Source: Lachnospiraceae bacterium (GTDB taxonomy: Bacteria > Bacillota > Clostridia > Lachnospirales > Lachnospiraceae). Taken from it: a stretch of DNA of 64,000 nt. The DNA lies in contig JAIEFE010000016.1 of assembly GCA_029067085.1 (NCBI GenBank), positions 114,864 through 178,863 of the forward strand. The letters are read 5' to 3'. Numbering within the stretch: the first letter of the stretch is position 1; each line of letters starts with the position of its first letter. A model generated the notes under the pieces. It saw nothing but the letters and a program-made list of their open reading frames with translations, had not been told where the DNA came from and ran no database searches. This document shows, one piece after another, positions 45,110 through 54,860 of this stretch. The position numbers and the translations under genes are program-made.

Positions 45110-46858
45110 ATGAGGAGTAGACAGATAAAAACGCTTGCGGGAATGATGGCGGCAGTTCTGTTGTTTAGCGGCTGCGGCGCGGGGAATAGCGAGACACCTT
45201 TGCCCGACGAAACGGCCACAGAAGGACAGGAGAACGCACCGACGGACACTGATGCTGCGGAAGAACAGGCAGACGAAGAGGCACCTTCTCCGGAAGCGTG
45301 GGAAAGTCTGCCGTTACAGATGATCGACGACAATTATCGAACCTATTATGAGGTTTTTGTCTACTCTTTCTGTGACAGTGACGGCGACGGGATCGGCGAT
45401 CTTCAGGGCCTGATCTCACGACTGGACTATATCAATGACGGCGACGACGCTACGGACACGGATCTTGGCTGTAACGGAATCTGGCTGATGCCCGTGAATC
45501 CTTCGCCCACCTATCATAAATACGATGTGGCGGATTATTACGCCATTGACGAGGCCTACGGTACGTTGGAAGATTTTCAGGAACTGCTTTCCGAGTGTGA
45601 CAGGCGGGGGATCAAGGTCATTATGGATCTGGTGCTGAATCACAGCTCCTCACAGAATCCATGGTTTCGCGATGCCTGCGCCTATCTGCAGGGACTGGGC
45701 GGCGCACAGCCGAGCGCAGCGGAATGTCCTTATTTTGACTACTATCATTTTTCGAAGGAGCAGGGCGGCGGATACTATCAGGTGGAGGGAACAGACTGGT
45801 ATTATGAGGCGCAGTTCTGGTCTGAGATGCCCGATCTGAATCTGGATTGCGAGGCACTGCGCACAGAGATTGAGAAGATTACGAAATACTGGCTGGATAT
45901 GGGTGTAGGAGGTTTCCGTCTGGATGCAGTGAAGGAATATTATTCCGGCGCGCCTCAGTCAAATATTGAGTTTTTGGCGTGGTTGACCGAAACAGTTAAG
46001 TCACAGAAACAGGACGCTTATCTGGTGGGAGAGGCATGGCTCGATATGGCTGACTATGCCAAATACTATGAGAGCGGCATCGACAGCATTTTTGATTTCG
46101 CCTTTGCGGACAAGGACGGGATTATTTCAAAGGTGTTAAACGGATCATCAGCTGCGAAATACGGTGCGGCGATAGCTTCTCTGGATGAGATGTACGGCAC
46201 TTATAATACGGACTATATTGACGCGCCCTTTTATACCAATCACGACATGGGCAGAAGCGCCGGCTACTATGCAGGAGAAGATTCCGCGGCGCAGACGAAG
46301 ATGGCCGGCGCGATGAACCTGTTTATGAGCGGGTCGGCTTTTCTCTATTACGGGGAGGAGCTTGGCATGAAAGGTTCCGGCAAAGATGAGAATAAGCGTG
46401 CGCCCATGTACTGGAGCATGGATCCTGATGCGGAGGGTATCTGCGACGGCCCCGCGGATATGGATGCCGTGAAGATGAAGTTTGACAGTCTGGAGGAGCA
46501 GGAAAAGGACGCGGATTCGGTTTATCAATATTATAAGAAAGTTATCAGGATCCGTAACCAGAATCCGGAGATCGCACGCGGGAAGGCCGAATATGTTACG
46601 GTGGGAGATTTTCTGATGGAGGATATAAAGGAAAGTGTCTGCGCCATCAAAAAGACCTATGGGGATTCGGAACTTCTGCTGGTGTTTGTGACGAAGGCGG
46701 AGACGGAGGAACTGGATCTTACGGGGATCACGTTAAACGGAAAGCACATCGGCGCGGAGACAGAGATCAGGGGAACGCTGGTCACGGGTGAGGAAAAGAT
46801 ACGCTTTGAGAACGGAAAGGCGGTGATGCCGGGGTTCTCGGTGCTGGTGTTACAGTAA
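45110..46858 (+). CDS. GH13 alpha-amylase-like lipoprotein
   Basis: This 582-residue enzyme has a lipoprotein signal with Cys22 (LLFSGC) and an acidic linker to about residue 65. The GH13 motifs are VIMDLVLNHSS (I), GFRLDAVKEY with nucleophile Asp272 (II), LVGEAW with acid/base Glu308 (III) and YTNHDMG with Asp379 (IV). A C-terminal beta domain ends the protein. It probably digests starch or maltodextrin at the cell surface, feeding the importer encoded just upstream. Exact specificity is not clear. Confidence 0.94.
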   Translation: MRSRQIKTLAGMMAAVLLFSGCGAGNSETPLPDETATEGQENAPTDTDAAEEQADEEAPSPEAWESLPLQMIDDNYRTYYEVFVYSFCDSDGDGIGDLQGLISRLDYINDGDDATDTDLGCNGIWLMPVNPSPTYHKYDVADYYAIDEAYGTLEDFQELLSECDRRGIKVIMDLVLNHSSSQNPWFRDACAYLQGLGGAQPSAAECPYFDYYHFSKEQGGGYYQVEGTDWYYEAQFWSEMPDLNLDCEALRTEIEKITKYWLDMGVGGFRLDAVKEYYSGAPQSNIEFLAWLTETVKSQKQDAYLVGEAWLDMADYAKYYESGIDSIFDFAFADKDGIISKVLNGSSAAKYGAAIASLDEMYGTYNTDYIDAPFYTNHDMGRSAGYYAGEDSAAQTKMAGAMNLFMSGSAFLYYGEELGMKGSGKDENKRAPMYWSMDPDAEGICDGPADMDAVKMKFDSLEEQEKDADSVYQYYKKVIRIRNQNPEIARGKAEYVTVGDFLMEDIKESVCAIKKTYGDSELLLVFVTKAETEELDLTGITLNGKHIGAETEIRGTLVTGEEKIRFENGKAVMPGFSVLVLQ

Positions 46859-46866
46859 ACTGTGGC

Positions 46867-46895
46867 TTGAAATTCCGATCGTTTTGTTTTAAAAT
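46867..46895 (+). promoter_or_regulatory. Promoter of the OFA transporter gene
   Basis: TTGAAA (46867-46872) and TAAAAT (46890-46895) are separated by 17 bases, about 100 bases before the start codon. This is a near-consensus sigma-A promoter. Confidence 0.6.
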
Positions 46896-46993
46896 GATAG
46901 AAGTTACACACAGTTCTTGTGAGAGGGTTGGATTCCTGTTATCCATGACGGGCGTCTGACTCAATATAAGCGAAAGGATAACAGGTACTAAAC

Positions 46994-48295
46994 ATGAAAA
47001 ACTGTCAAAACAAATGGGTGCGTGCCGCAATTCCGGCGCTGCTCCTGCATTTCAGTATCGGCACGGTGTACTGCTGGTCCATCTTCAGTCAGGAGATCGC
47101 TGACTACATAGGCTTTTCCAAGGCCGCTACGGAGTGGGCGTTCAGCTTCGCGATCTTCTTCCTCGGTATGTCGGCGGCATTTCTGGGAAATGTGGTGGAG
47201 AAGGACATCCACAAATCGTCTCTGATCGCCACGATCACCTTTGCGCTGGGCATGGCGGGCACGGGTTTCTTCATCTACTACGGCGGAAACCATCAGGGGA
47301 GCGCATTAGCTCTCGTGGGCATTTACATCTGTTACGGCTTCATCATGGGTATTGGTCTGGGAACCGGGTATCTCTCTCCGGTAAAGACGCTGATGCTCTG
47401 GTTCCAGGATAAGAAAGGACTTGCGACCGGTCTTGCGGTAGCGGGCTTCGGCGGTGCGAAAGCAATTGCGAGCCCCATCATGCAGGCGCTCCTTGCGAAT
47501 CTCGGTGAGGGCGGCATCTATAAGATGTTCTGGATTCTGGCGGCTGTCTACTTTGTGATGATGTTTGTCGGCCACCTTCTTCTGGCAAAGCCTGCAGACT
47601 GGCATGAGCCCCAGAAAAAGGAGAAAGGGCAGGGTATCATGGATACCATCAAAACTCGCCCGGTCAGCAACTATGTGGGTATCTGGCTGATGTTCTACAT
47701 CAATATCACCTGCGGTCTGGCGCTGATATCTCAGGAGAAAATGATCGTGAAGTGTATCGGTCTCGCCGGCGTGGTGGGCATCATTTCCACCATCTCCGCT
47801 ATCTTCAATGCGGGTGGACGACTGGGCTTCTCCGCATGGGCAGATCTTATGAAGGACAGAAATACGATCTACAAACTGATCTTTGTTCTTTCCATTGTCT
47901 TCACGGGTATCGTAATGCTGACAGGCGGTATCAAAAACGGCGAAGGCAATATCCTGCTGGTGATCCTTGTGCTGGCATTGATCTTCATGGTGAACGCGGG
48001 TTACGGCGGCGGTTTTTCCAACGTCCCGACGCTGCTCTCCGATCACTACGGTATGGGAAGCATCAGTGCGATCCACGGCATTACCCTTTCGGCATGGGCC
48101 TTTGCGGGTCTGACAGGAAACCAGATCGCGACCCTGATCGTAAGCAATACAGGAACTTTTGTAGACGACGGACACGGCGGACAGATCAATCCTGTGGGAT
48201 ATCAGAATGTACTGTACTTTACGATCGTGCTCTATATCATCGCCCTGCTGCTCAGTCTGTTTTTGGTAAAGCCGTCAACTACGGATAAGAAATAA
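46994..48295 (+). CDS. OFA-family MFS transporter
   Basis: This 433-residue membrane protein has twelve hydrophobic segments. It has the oxalate/formate antiporter family pattern: FSIGTVYCWSIFSQEIADY in TM1-2, GLGTGYLSPVKTLMLWFQDKKGLATGLAVAGFGG split by the loop, and SEKADRNT-like loop SAWADLMKDRN. Substrate is likely a small carboxylate but cannot be read. It is monocistronic with a promoter upstream and a terminator downstream. Confidence 0.9.
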   Translation: MKNCQNKWVRAAIPALLLHFSIGTVYCWSIFSQEIADYIGFSKAATEWAFSFAIFFLGMSAAFLGNVVEKDIHKSSLIATITFALGMAGTGFFIYYGGNHQGSALALVGIYICYGFIMGIGLGTGYLSPVKTLMLWFQDKKGLATGLAVAGFGGAKAIASPIMQALLANLGEGGIYKMFWILAAVYFVMMFVGHLLLAKPADWHEPQKKEKGQGIMDTIKTRPVSNYVGIWLMFYINITCGLALISQEKMIVKCIGLAGVVGIISTISAIFNAGGRLGFSAWADLMKDRNTIYKLIFVLSIVFTGIVMLTGGIKNGEGNILLVILVLALIFMVNAGYGGGFSNVPTLLSDHYGMGSISAIHGITLSAWAFAGLTGNQIATLIVSNTGTFVDDGHGGQINPVGYQNVLYFTIVLYIIALLLSLFLVKPSTTDKK

Positions 48296-48355
48296 GGCAG
48301 GAGTCAGTGTAAGAAAAGAATCCAAATGGTAAGATGATATAAATGGATATCATAG

Positions 48356-48395
48356 AGAACCCCGAAAGCATAAGCCTTCGGGGTTCTGTTATTTC
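48356..48395. terminator. Terminator between convergent genes
   Basis: AGAACCCCGAA (48356-48366) pairs with TTCGGGGTTCT (48377-48387), followed by GTTATTTC. It lies between the OFA transporter and the convergent cNMP-domain gene and may serve both directions. Confidence 0.75.
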
Positions 48396-48406
48396 AGAAA
48401 CTATTT

Positions 48407-50662
48407 TTACATGCTCAGATATTCATACTGATCCTGAAGCTCTTTCGGAATCGGACTCCCTGAATTTTTAAGCTTCTGGAATACATTGTCGTAGTGATGG
48501 ATCTTCTGCGACAGCTTAATGTCATAGCGGGCCATGGTCTCTTTGTAGAGCGGGTTTGCCATCAGTTTTGTGCGGATCTCCTTGGAGAACGGACAGTAGG
48601 TGAAGATAATGTTGCGGGACACCTTGTTCAGTCTGGGAGAACCGGCACCCTCATAGAGGATCCACGCCTCGTAGTCTCTGATGAACATTTCTTTGTAGCT
48701 GTTTTTCGCCTTCTGCATACTGAGCTTGATCTTATCCTTGGCATCCGCAGACAAATCGCGGTTTTTGCGGTAGAACTGGATATAATCGAAATACTCGCTG
48801 GTGAGGGAGGCTTCTGAAATATCGTTCCAGCGGGCGCCCTGCACGCGCTTGCACATTTCCCAGCGGAAATCGCCGGTTAAGCGGACCAGAATATTGGTCA
48901 GATCCTCCATCTGGAAGATGGAGACCATCATGCGGGCCGGCGTCGTGCGCTTTCGTCCTTCAATCTCCTGCCACGCAATGCCGCGAGTGCCCACATTGGG
49001 CATCAGGATAATATCAGGGAGCACTTCCACGCCGACAGACTCTTTGCCGATGCCAAGTTCGGGATTTGTGTAAATGACGTCGCGGTAGTAGGCGCTGAAG
49101 TCGATATCCCGGATTTTCCGGAAAGCTTCCTCCACCTGATCAGCAGACACCAGAGTGCCGTCCAGATCTTTTAAGACATTGTGCTCTGAAAAAATCGGGC
49201 AAAAACTGAGGATGCGGCCAAAGGTAATCTTATTGACGGAAGGGAACATATTGCGAATCTCAAAGAGTACCTGTTCTTTCGGATCGTTCAGCATCCGCGC
49301 CTCATCAGCGGCGGAAATATTGCCGGTTATTTTCTGTTCACGCAGATAAGTGGGGAAGTCTGAGTCAAACTCGTTGCGGCTCGGCGACTTTTTCCCCTGA
49401 TAGATGGCAGTAAACCATTCGTAGGCGGTGTAAACTTTGCGATCAGGATCGGTGGGAAGCTTGTCAACGATTCTGTACAGAAAGGCGGCATTTTCCAGAC
49501 CGGCCAGATTTTCGTCGATATAGCCGAAGTTAAAGAACATCTTTACCACCTTTGGAATGGAGGTATCGTTCAGGCTCTTTAAGAAGGCTTTCTCATAAAT
49601 CTGATAGAACAGCTTTGTGATAGAAAGCCGCAGTTTTCTGGCAGCGTCATCGGATGCGTTCTTATCCGTCATTTTGGTAAACTTCCTGACAGCCTCGCGG
49701 AAGGCGGTTGCGGTTTCACCGCTTATTTCGGCATAGTTGAGAATGGTATCCATGGAATGCTCCACGTCAGGCACATCGTCCACCGTAGTGCTTTCCTCTT
49801 CGCTGCGTTCCCCGAGCGTTTCCAGCTTAGTTCGATATTCCGCGATTCTTTGTCGATACATTTCCTTGTCGATCGAAGGCAGATCTTCAAGCTGGATCAT
49901 CATGGTGGAGATCGTCGCGATCAGCGGCGTGGAATCTGCATCGTTTGCACCGATCTTGTATAATAGTCCCGCGTATAGATCAAATAAGTCGAGACGGTTT
50001 TCATTCATCAACAGACTTGCAATGTCCGCTTTGTAGTCATAAAAAATGCGGCAAATGGAAATAATGCGATGAATATCCTGATCAGCTTTCAGGACTACCC
50101 CCGCAAGGAAGTCGGTATTGTGGAATTTGGAGGATTTTTCAGTGACCAAAGCGGTCAATTGTTGATAGTAACCATCCAGCCAGCTGTCCAGATCTTCTTC
50201 CAGCGTAAGCGGCGCTAAATCATCCATATCAGGCAGCGCTCTCGGCGCAATGCCGTGTTTGACACAAAAGGACTTGTATTCCTCATAACGGTCCATCAGA
50301 AAGTGATAAGTATTTTCACAGTCAAAGCTCATCAGCTCATACAGGTCATATATTTCACGAAACTGCCGAAACAGCGAGGAGACGATCATATTTGTCAGAT
50401 CCACGCTCTTTTGCATCAGCAGGGAGAGCTGTGCGGCCGTACACGGATAGGAAGCGATTCCCGTAGGTTCCTCCGTTTCATAAGTGATAAAATGAGAACC
50501 AAAAAAAATCTCACAGACGCCGATGACATCCCCTTTTTTCAGATAGAAAGTTCCCCCCGGATAGGAGGCGCAAACGCTTCCCTTAGCGATGACGTGCAGG
50601 GCAGTCAGATTCTGTTCGCTCTGGATCAGCTGTGTGCCTGCCGGAAATTCTTTTACAGCCAT
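48407..50662 (-). CDS. Cyclic-nucleotide-binding-domain protein with large unknown C-terminal region
   Basis: This 751-residue protein has a Crp-like cNMP-binding beta-roll at about residues 1-110 (FPAGTQLIQSEQNLTALHVI, GTFYLKKGDVIGVCEIFFG). The expected phosphate-binding Arg/Glu motif is not obvious, so ligand binding is uncertain. Residues 110-751 are mostly helical with no family I recognise. It has no helix-turn-helix or membrane segment. Conserved-looking pieces include PNVGTRGIAWQEIEGRKRTTPARM. The start at 50662 is followed upstream by a divergent gap of about 135 bases to the protease terminator. Confidence 0.75.
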   Translation of the reverse strand: MAVKEFPAGTQLIQSEQNLTALHVIAKGSVCASYPGGTFYLKKGDVIGVCEIFFGSHFITYETEEPTGIASYPCTAAQLSLLMQKSVDLTNMIVSSLFRQFREIYDLYELMSFDCENTYHFLMDRYEEYKSFCVKHGIAPRALPDMDDLAPLTLEEDLDSWLDGYYQQLTALVTEKSSKFHNTDFLAGVVLKADQDIHRIISICRIFYDYKADIASLLMNENRLDLFDLYAGLLYKIGANDADSTPLIATISTMMIQLEDLPSIDKEMYRQRIAEYRTKLETLGERSEEESTTVDDVPDVEHSMDTILNYAEISGETATAFREAVRKFTKMTDKNASDDAARKLRLSITKLFYQIYEKAFLKSLNDTSIPKVVKMFFNFGYIDENLAGLENAAFLYRIVDKLPTDPDRKVYTAYEWFTAIYQGKKSPSRNEFDSDFPTYLREQKITGNISAADEARMLNDPKEQVLFEIRNMFPSVNKITFGRILSFCPIFSEHNVLKDLDGTLVSADQVEEAFRKIRDIDFSAYYRDVIYTNPELGIGKESVGVEVLPDIILMPNVGTRGIAWQEIEGRKRTTPARMMVSIFQMEDLTNILVRLTGDFRWEMCKRVQGARWNDISEASLTSEYFDYIQFYRKNRDLSADAKDKIKLSMQKAKNSYKEMFIRDYEAWILYEGAGSPRLNKVSRNIIFTYCPFSKEIRTKLMANPLYKETMARYDIKLSQKIHHYDNVFQKLKNSGSPIPKELQDQYEYLSM

Positions 50663-50741
50663 TGGAATACCCCCCTGTTTGTTTAAAGTTAGTAAAAAGA
50701 CCCTGCATCTATCTTATGCTCTTTTATGGGAAAAGTCAATA

Positions 50742-50777
50742 AAACCAGCCGAACCTCTAAGATCCGGCTGGCTTTTT
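50742..50777 (-). terminator. Terminator after the secreted subtilase gene
   Basis: On the minus strand the stem pairs CCAGCCGGAT-type sequence with its complement (plus-strand arms AACCAGCCG at 50743-50751 and CGGCTGG at 50765-50771), followed by a T-rich tail towards lower coordinates. It ends the lipoprotein-protease operon. Confidence 0.7.
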
Positions 50778-50798
50778 CGCAGAGTAGAAATTATCTGA

Positions 50799-53700
50799 TT
50801 ATCTAAAAAATTTGACGCTTCCATCTTTAAATCGAGCGACATATAGGGTCCGTTTTGCGGTCAGACCGGAACCGTCCTGAAGCTTTACAGTGACAGTCAT
50901 TTTTTGCAGATCGCTCGCATAGAGTATTCTGGAACTGGAGGGTTTATTCGTAGTCACATGACCGGGGATCGGATAAAAATAATACATACCGTCATATCCC
51001 TTTTTCAGTCCGGGGTTTTTTCCGCCGGACACGGTGACCGTGTAATAGGCCGGAGCATATTTTTTGGCATTTTTTCCGGTGCTATCCCATCCGACTGCCA
51101 CGAAACCATTTTCAATCGTGAGCTTTTTGTAGAGCGGTGTAATGGTAAAGGTATACTTGTTGGAGGTGACGCCGCTGCCGTCCGCCGCGGTAGCGGTAAT
51201 ATATGCGGAACCGCTGGCACCTTTTTGGGCAGTCACTTTGCCGTTCTTGTCTACGGTCAGGATATTCTCATTGCTGGACTTCCAGATCACTTTTTTATTC
51301 GTGGGCGTACCGTAGTTACTGCTGTACTTGGCAGACATCTTGATGCTCTTACCGGAAGCGATACAACCGATGTATCCGGAAGAAGTATATTCGCCATAGC
51401 TGCTGGTCGTTCCTATGGACAGTCCGGACATAGGAATCGTGACATTGACCGTACAGGTCGCTTTTTTGTTGCTGCCGTCTGTGGCGGCGCAGGTGATGGT
51501 CGCTTTGCCGGCACTTTTTGCAGTCACTTTACCTTGCGAATCTACCGAAGCAATAGAAGGAGCGCTGCTTTGCCATTTGATCAGAGTGTTTTCTACGCCG
51601 GTCTTACCCTGTACATCAGCGGTCAGTTTTGCCGTCGAAAGCTTGCCTGTTTTAGGAGAAAACAAAGTCAGTTTTGTTGCGGACAGCTTAATGGATGTGA
51701 TCTCTCCGGATACGATACTGACAACATAGGCATATGATTTGTCAGAACCATCCTTGGTGGCAGCAAGCACCGTACAGGTTCCTGTAGCATCCTTTTTCGC
51801 AGTCACTTTACCGCTTGCGTTTACGGTTACTTTGTCGTTGTCCAAGATTTTCCAGTCAAGCTTCTTATTAGTGGCATTAGAAGGGGTGATGGAAGCGGTA
51901 AGGGTGATACTCTTTCCGGCGGCCATTTTGAACGGCCCGCTTAAGGTGATTTTTGTGACGGGCTGTGCCACTGTAACAGTATAGGAAGCGCTCTTTTTGC
52001 AGCCATCGTTGGAGATTGCCTTGATGACAGCTTTACCCGGTGCAACGGCGGTGATCACACCATTTGCAACGGTGGCAACCTTGGTGTTGCTGCTGGACCA
52101 GACGACTTCGTCAGCAGCAGCGGCGCCGGTAAGATCGATATCTGTTTTGCTTACCGCGTCTGTTTTGGTTACTGTGAGGTAGTCTATTAAGGAAAAAGTC
52201 CTGCCATTGACCGTATTCATATTCCGCGACTTGAGTGCCTTCTTGTCGCTATCCAGAAAAGCTACCTTTTTGATCGTGGCACTGTCAATGACGTTAAATG
52301 TATAGGTGCCTTTTACCGTGCTGATAGCAGTTTTGCCGTCTTTTTCCGTAGCGGTAGCGGTGACGGTATATTTACCTGCTTTGGTAGAAGCGGTTTTGGA
52401 AGCTTTTGTTTTTACGGTGCCGTTTGATACGGTGATGCCTTCAGCCTTGGCGGTATCGTCTACAGTCCAGACAACTTTGGTGGAGATTGCATAGGATGGA
52501 GTGACTGCCGCAGTCAATTTTATGCTTTTTCCTGCAACGATCTTTGCTTTGCCGTTTGCGATGCCGTCCGCAGAAGACACAGTTACCGAGGTGGGAGCCG
52601 GTGTCAGTACGCATGTCTTAGAAGCTGCCTTACTCACTTTCCCGGTGATCGGATTGACTGCGATCGCCTTGATGGTCATATTTCTGGCGCCTCCAACCTT
52701 GAAAGCTTTCGTGTATTTCTGTCCGACCGTGATCTGTCCGTTTTTAAAAGCAGGAGTCTTGCCGTCTGTGGTATAGTAGAGTTCCACGCCCACAGCAGTT
52801 TTGGCAGAGAGCGTAACGGTAACATTTTCTGTTGTGTAAGTTTTACCGGCCTTGTCTGAAGCCTTTTCGGCAATGGTGATCGTCGGAGCAGCCGGCGTGG
52901 TCATATCGGTAGCGAGCTTTAACACACCCGGCAGCCAGGTGGTGCCTGCGCCCATGCCGGAGTTGGTGCATTTGGTGGTGGAGGACTTCATGGCGGAGAG
53001 GAGTGCATCCACTCTTGCCTTGCCTTTTTTATTCCTGATGCTTTCGTTAGCGGAAAGGATCACCGCCGCCGTGCCTGCCGCTGCGGGGGATGCCTGGCTG
53101 GTGCCGCTCATGAGAGCATAGCCGCCGGGCACTGTGGAATAAATAGCCACACCCGGGAAAGACAATTTCACAGCGCCTCCGTAGTTGGAGAAACTTGCTC
53201 TGGAGCTGTTTCGGTCCACGGCGCCCACGGAGATAGCACCGGGGTAGGATGCAGGGAAATTATTGCCGTCCGAGTCATCATTACCGGCGGAGGCAAAAAT
53301 CGCAACGCCTTTCTGGTAGGCGTTCCGGACAACCTTTGCGGAGTTGCCGTCATACATCGGCCCGCCCAGACTCATGTTGATGATATCGTTGCCGTCTGCT
53401 ACGGCGGCGTTGATGGCACGATTGATGTATGCGGAGTCTGTCTGTGACTTATTATTAAAGACAGCGTAGCCTCGTATCTGCGCTTGCGGCGCAATTCCCA
53501 CACCGCCTTTTCCGTTGGAGGCAGCGGCAATGATACCGGCCACATGGGTGCCGTGTTGACCGTTGTCGCCATCGAATGCTGTCCCGCCGGCTCCGTTTGA
53601 AAAGTTTCTGCCCGACACGGCATTTGCAGATAAATCTTCGTGATTTCTCTGAAGCCCGGTGTCGATGACAGCTACTTTACTTCCACTGCCCTTATATCCG

Positions 53701-54833
53701 GCGGACCAGGCATAGCGGGTGCCGATATAGTCATGATGCCATTGTCTGGCAAATCCGGGATCTGAGGGTGCGGATGCATCAGGCGTGATGTTATCAAACG
53801 AGGAGTCATCAGGCGTGGATGCATCAGACACGAGGTCATCAGACGTAAAGTCATCAGAGGCGAAGTCATCAGCCAGATAGTCATCAGGCATAATATCTGT
53901 GTCATCATTCAAATAACTGTAGTAGTTAGGCCACACGGCGGGCAGATTGCAATCGGGCTCTGCTGCAGCAGCGATCGCCATAGCCACCGTAGCCTGCTCG
54001 GGAAGTCTGATCACGGCAACCTCATAGGAGTAGCTGTCCACTGTTCCGCCAAATGCCTTAGCCACTTCCGCCGCCTCTGTTTCGGTTTCAGCCAGATATA
54101 CCACCTCGCCGAGCTCGTAAATGCCCTCTGCATCGGGATAGTCTTCGGCCTTTCCGGTATTTTTCGCTACAATGTCACCCACATGAGCGGCCAATTCGCG
54201 TTTGTCGGCCAGCTGTTGGGAGGACAGGATATAATTCTCGCCTAATCCGGGGAAGATGTCGAAGGCATCCTCGTCTTCCTCGGGGAGCGTGTTTTCCGAA
54301 ATGGTGTTTTCGGAAACGGTATCTTCGGCGTTTTCTTCGTCGGGAGGAAGTTCTTCGTCCTTGACGGCTTCCTGATCTTCAGGGTTCTCTTCGTTCTCAG
54401 GGTTTTCTTCGGCTGAAGAGTCCTCACCGTTCTCAGGGTTTTCTTCGGCTGCGGAGTCCTCACCGTTCTCAGGGTTTTCTTCGGCCGCAGAGCCTTCACC
54501 GTTCTCAGGGGTCCCTTCGGTTCCGGAGTTCTCCCCGTTTCCGGTAGTTTCTTCGTTATCCGTATCCTTTTCTTTGTCATCAGAAGGATTCTTGGTTTCT
54601 TCGTCTCCGGCGGAGGGCTGCCCAGCATTCTCCCCGTTCTTGTCATCTTCAGCGGAAGGCTGTTCCGGATTTTCACGGTCCGGAATCTCTTCGGAGGATT
54701 CATTTTCGGGTTCATCAACGGATTCGCTGACAGAGACAGGGTCTAAGCCGGCAGTTGCCAGCGCGTCGATCCCTGCTGTGTGGAACAGCAGAGAGCCTGC
54801 TAATAAGAATGACAGTACCTTTACTCGTTTCAT
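50799..54833 (-). CDS. Secreted subtilisin-like protease with Ig-like repeats
   Basis: This 1,344-residue protein has a signal peptide (about 1-27). Then come an acidic repeat linker (about 35-190, repeating EENPENGED), a propeptide-like I9 region (about 225-310, VDSYSYEVAV), and an Asp/Ser repeat linker (about 309-360). The catalytic domain has Asp391 (VAVIDTGL), His427 (GQHGTHVAGI) and Ser579 (MSGTSQASPAA), with oxyanion Asn518. A chitobiase-type beta domain (about 650-735) and several BIG2-type Ig-like domains follow to the C-terminus. It is probably a cell-surface or extracellular protease. The start follows GAGG and lies 27 bases after the lipoprotein gene in the same operon. Confidence 0.92.
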   Translation of the reverse strand: MKRVKVLSFLLAGSLLFHTAGIDALATAGLDPVSVSESVDEPENESSEEIPDRENPEQPSAEDDKNGENAGQPSAGDEETKNPSDDKEKDTDNEETTGNGENSGTEGTPENGEGSAAEENPENGEDSAAEENPENGEDSSAEENPENEENPEDQEAVKDEELPPDEENAEDTVSENTISENTLPEEDEDAFDIFPGLGENYILSSQQLADKRELAAHVGDIVAKNTGKAEDYPDAEGIYELGEVVYLAETETEAAEVAKAFGGTVDSYSYEVAVIRLPEQATVAMAIAAAAEPDCNLPAVWPNYYSYLNDDTDIMPDDYLADDFASDDFTSDDLVSDASTPDDSSFDNITPDASAPSDPGFARQWHHDYIGTRYAWSAGYKGSGSKVAVIDTGLQRNHEDLSANAVSGRNFSNGAGGTAFDGDNGQHGTHVAGIIAAASNGKGGVGIAPQAQIRGYAVFNNKSQTDSAYINRAINAAVADGNDIINMSLGGPMYDGNSAKVVRNAYQKGVAIFASAGNDDSDGNNFPASYPGAISVGAVDRNSSRASFSNYGGAVKLSFPGVAIYSTVPGGYALMSGTSQASPAAAGTAAVILSANESIRNKKGKARVDALLSAMKSSTTKCTNSGMGAGTTWLPGVLKLATDMTTPAAPTITIAEKASDKAGKTYTTENVTVTLSAKTAVGVELYYTTDGKTPAFKNGQITVGQKYTKAFKVGGARNMTIKAIAVNPITGKVSKAASKTCVLTPAPTSVTVSSADGIANGKAKIVAGKSIKLTAAVTPSYAISTKVVWTVDDTAKAEGITVSNGTVKTKASKTASTKAGKYTVTATATEKDGKTAISTVKGTYTFNVIDSATIKKVAFLDSDKKALKSRNMNTVNGRTFSLIDYLTVTKTDAVSKTDIDLTGAAAADEVVWSSSNTKVATVANGVITAVAPGKAVIKAISNDGCKKSASYTVTVAQPVTKITLSGPFKMAAGKSITLTASITPSNATNKKLDWKILDNDKVTVNASGKVTAKKDATGTCTVLAATKDGSDKSYAYVVSIVSGEITSIKLSATKLTLFSPKTGKLSTAKLTADVQGKTGVENTLIKWQSSAPSIASVDSQGKVTAKSAGKATITCAATDGSNKKATCTVNVTIPMSGLSIGTTSSYGEYTSSGYIGCIASGKSIKMSAKYSSNYGTPTNKKVIWKSSNENILTVDKNGKVTAQKGASGSAYITATAADGSGVTSNKYTFTITPLYKKLTIENGFVAVGWDSTGKNAKKYAPAYYTVTVSGGKNPGLKKGYDGMYYFYPIPGHVTTNKPSSSRILYASDLQKMTVTVKLQDGSGLTAKRTLYVARFKDGSVKFFR

Positions 54834-54860
54834 TTTTTCCTCTTCTTTCTTTAAGTATGG

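Noticed and set aside
53753..53895. Possible CRISPR array in the subtilase gene
   Set aside because: The short repeats are in frame, degenerate, without spacers, and encode the Asp/Ser linker.
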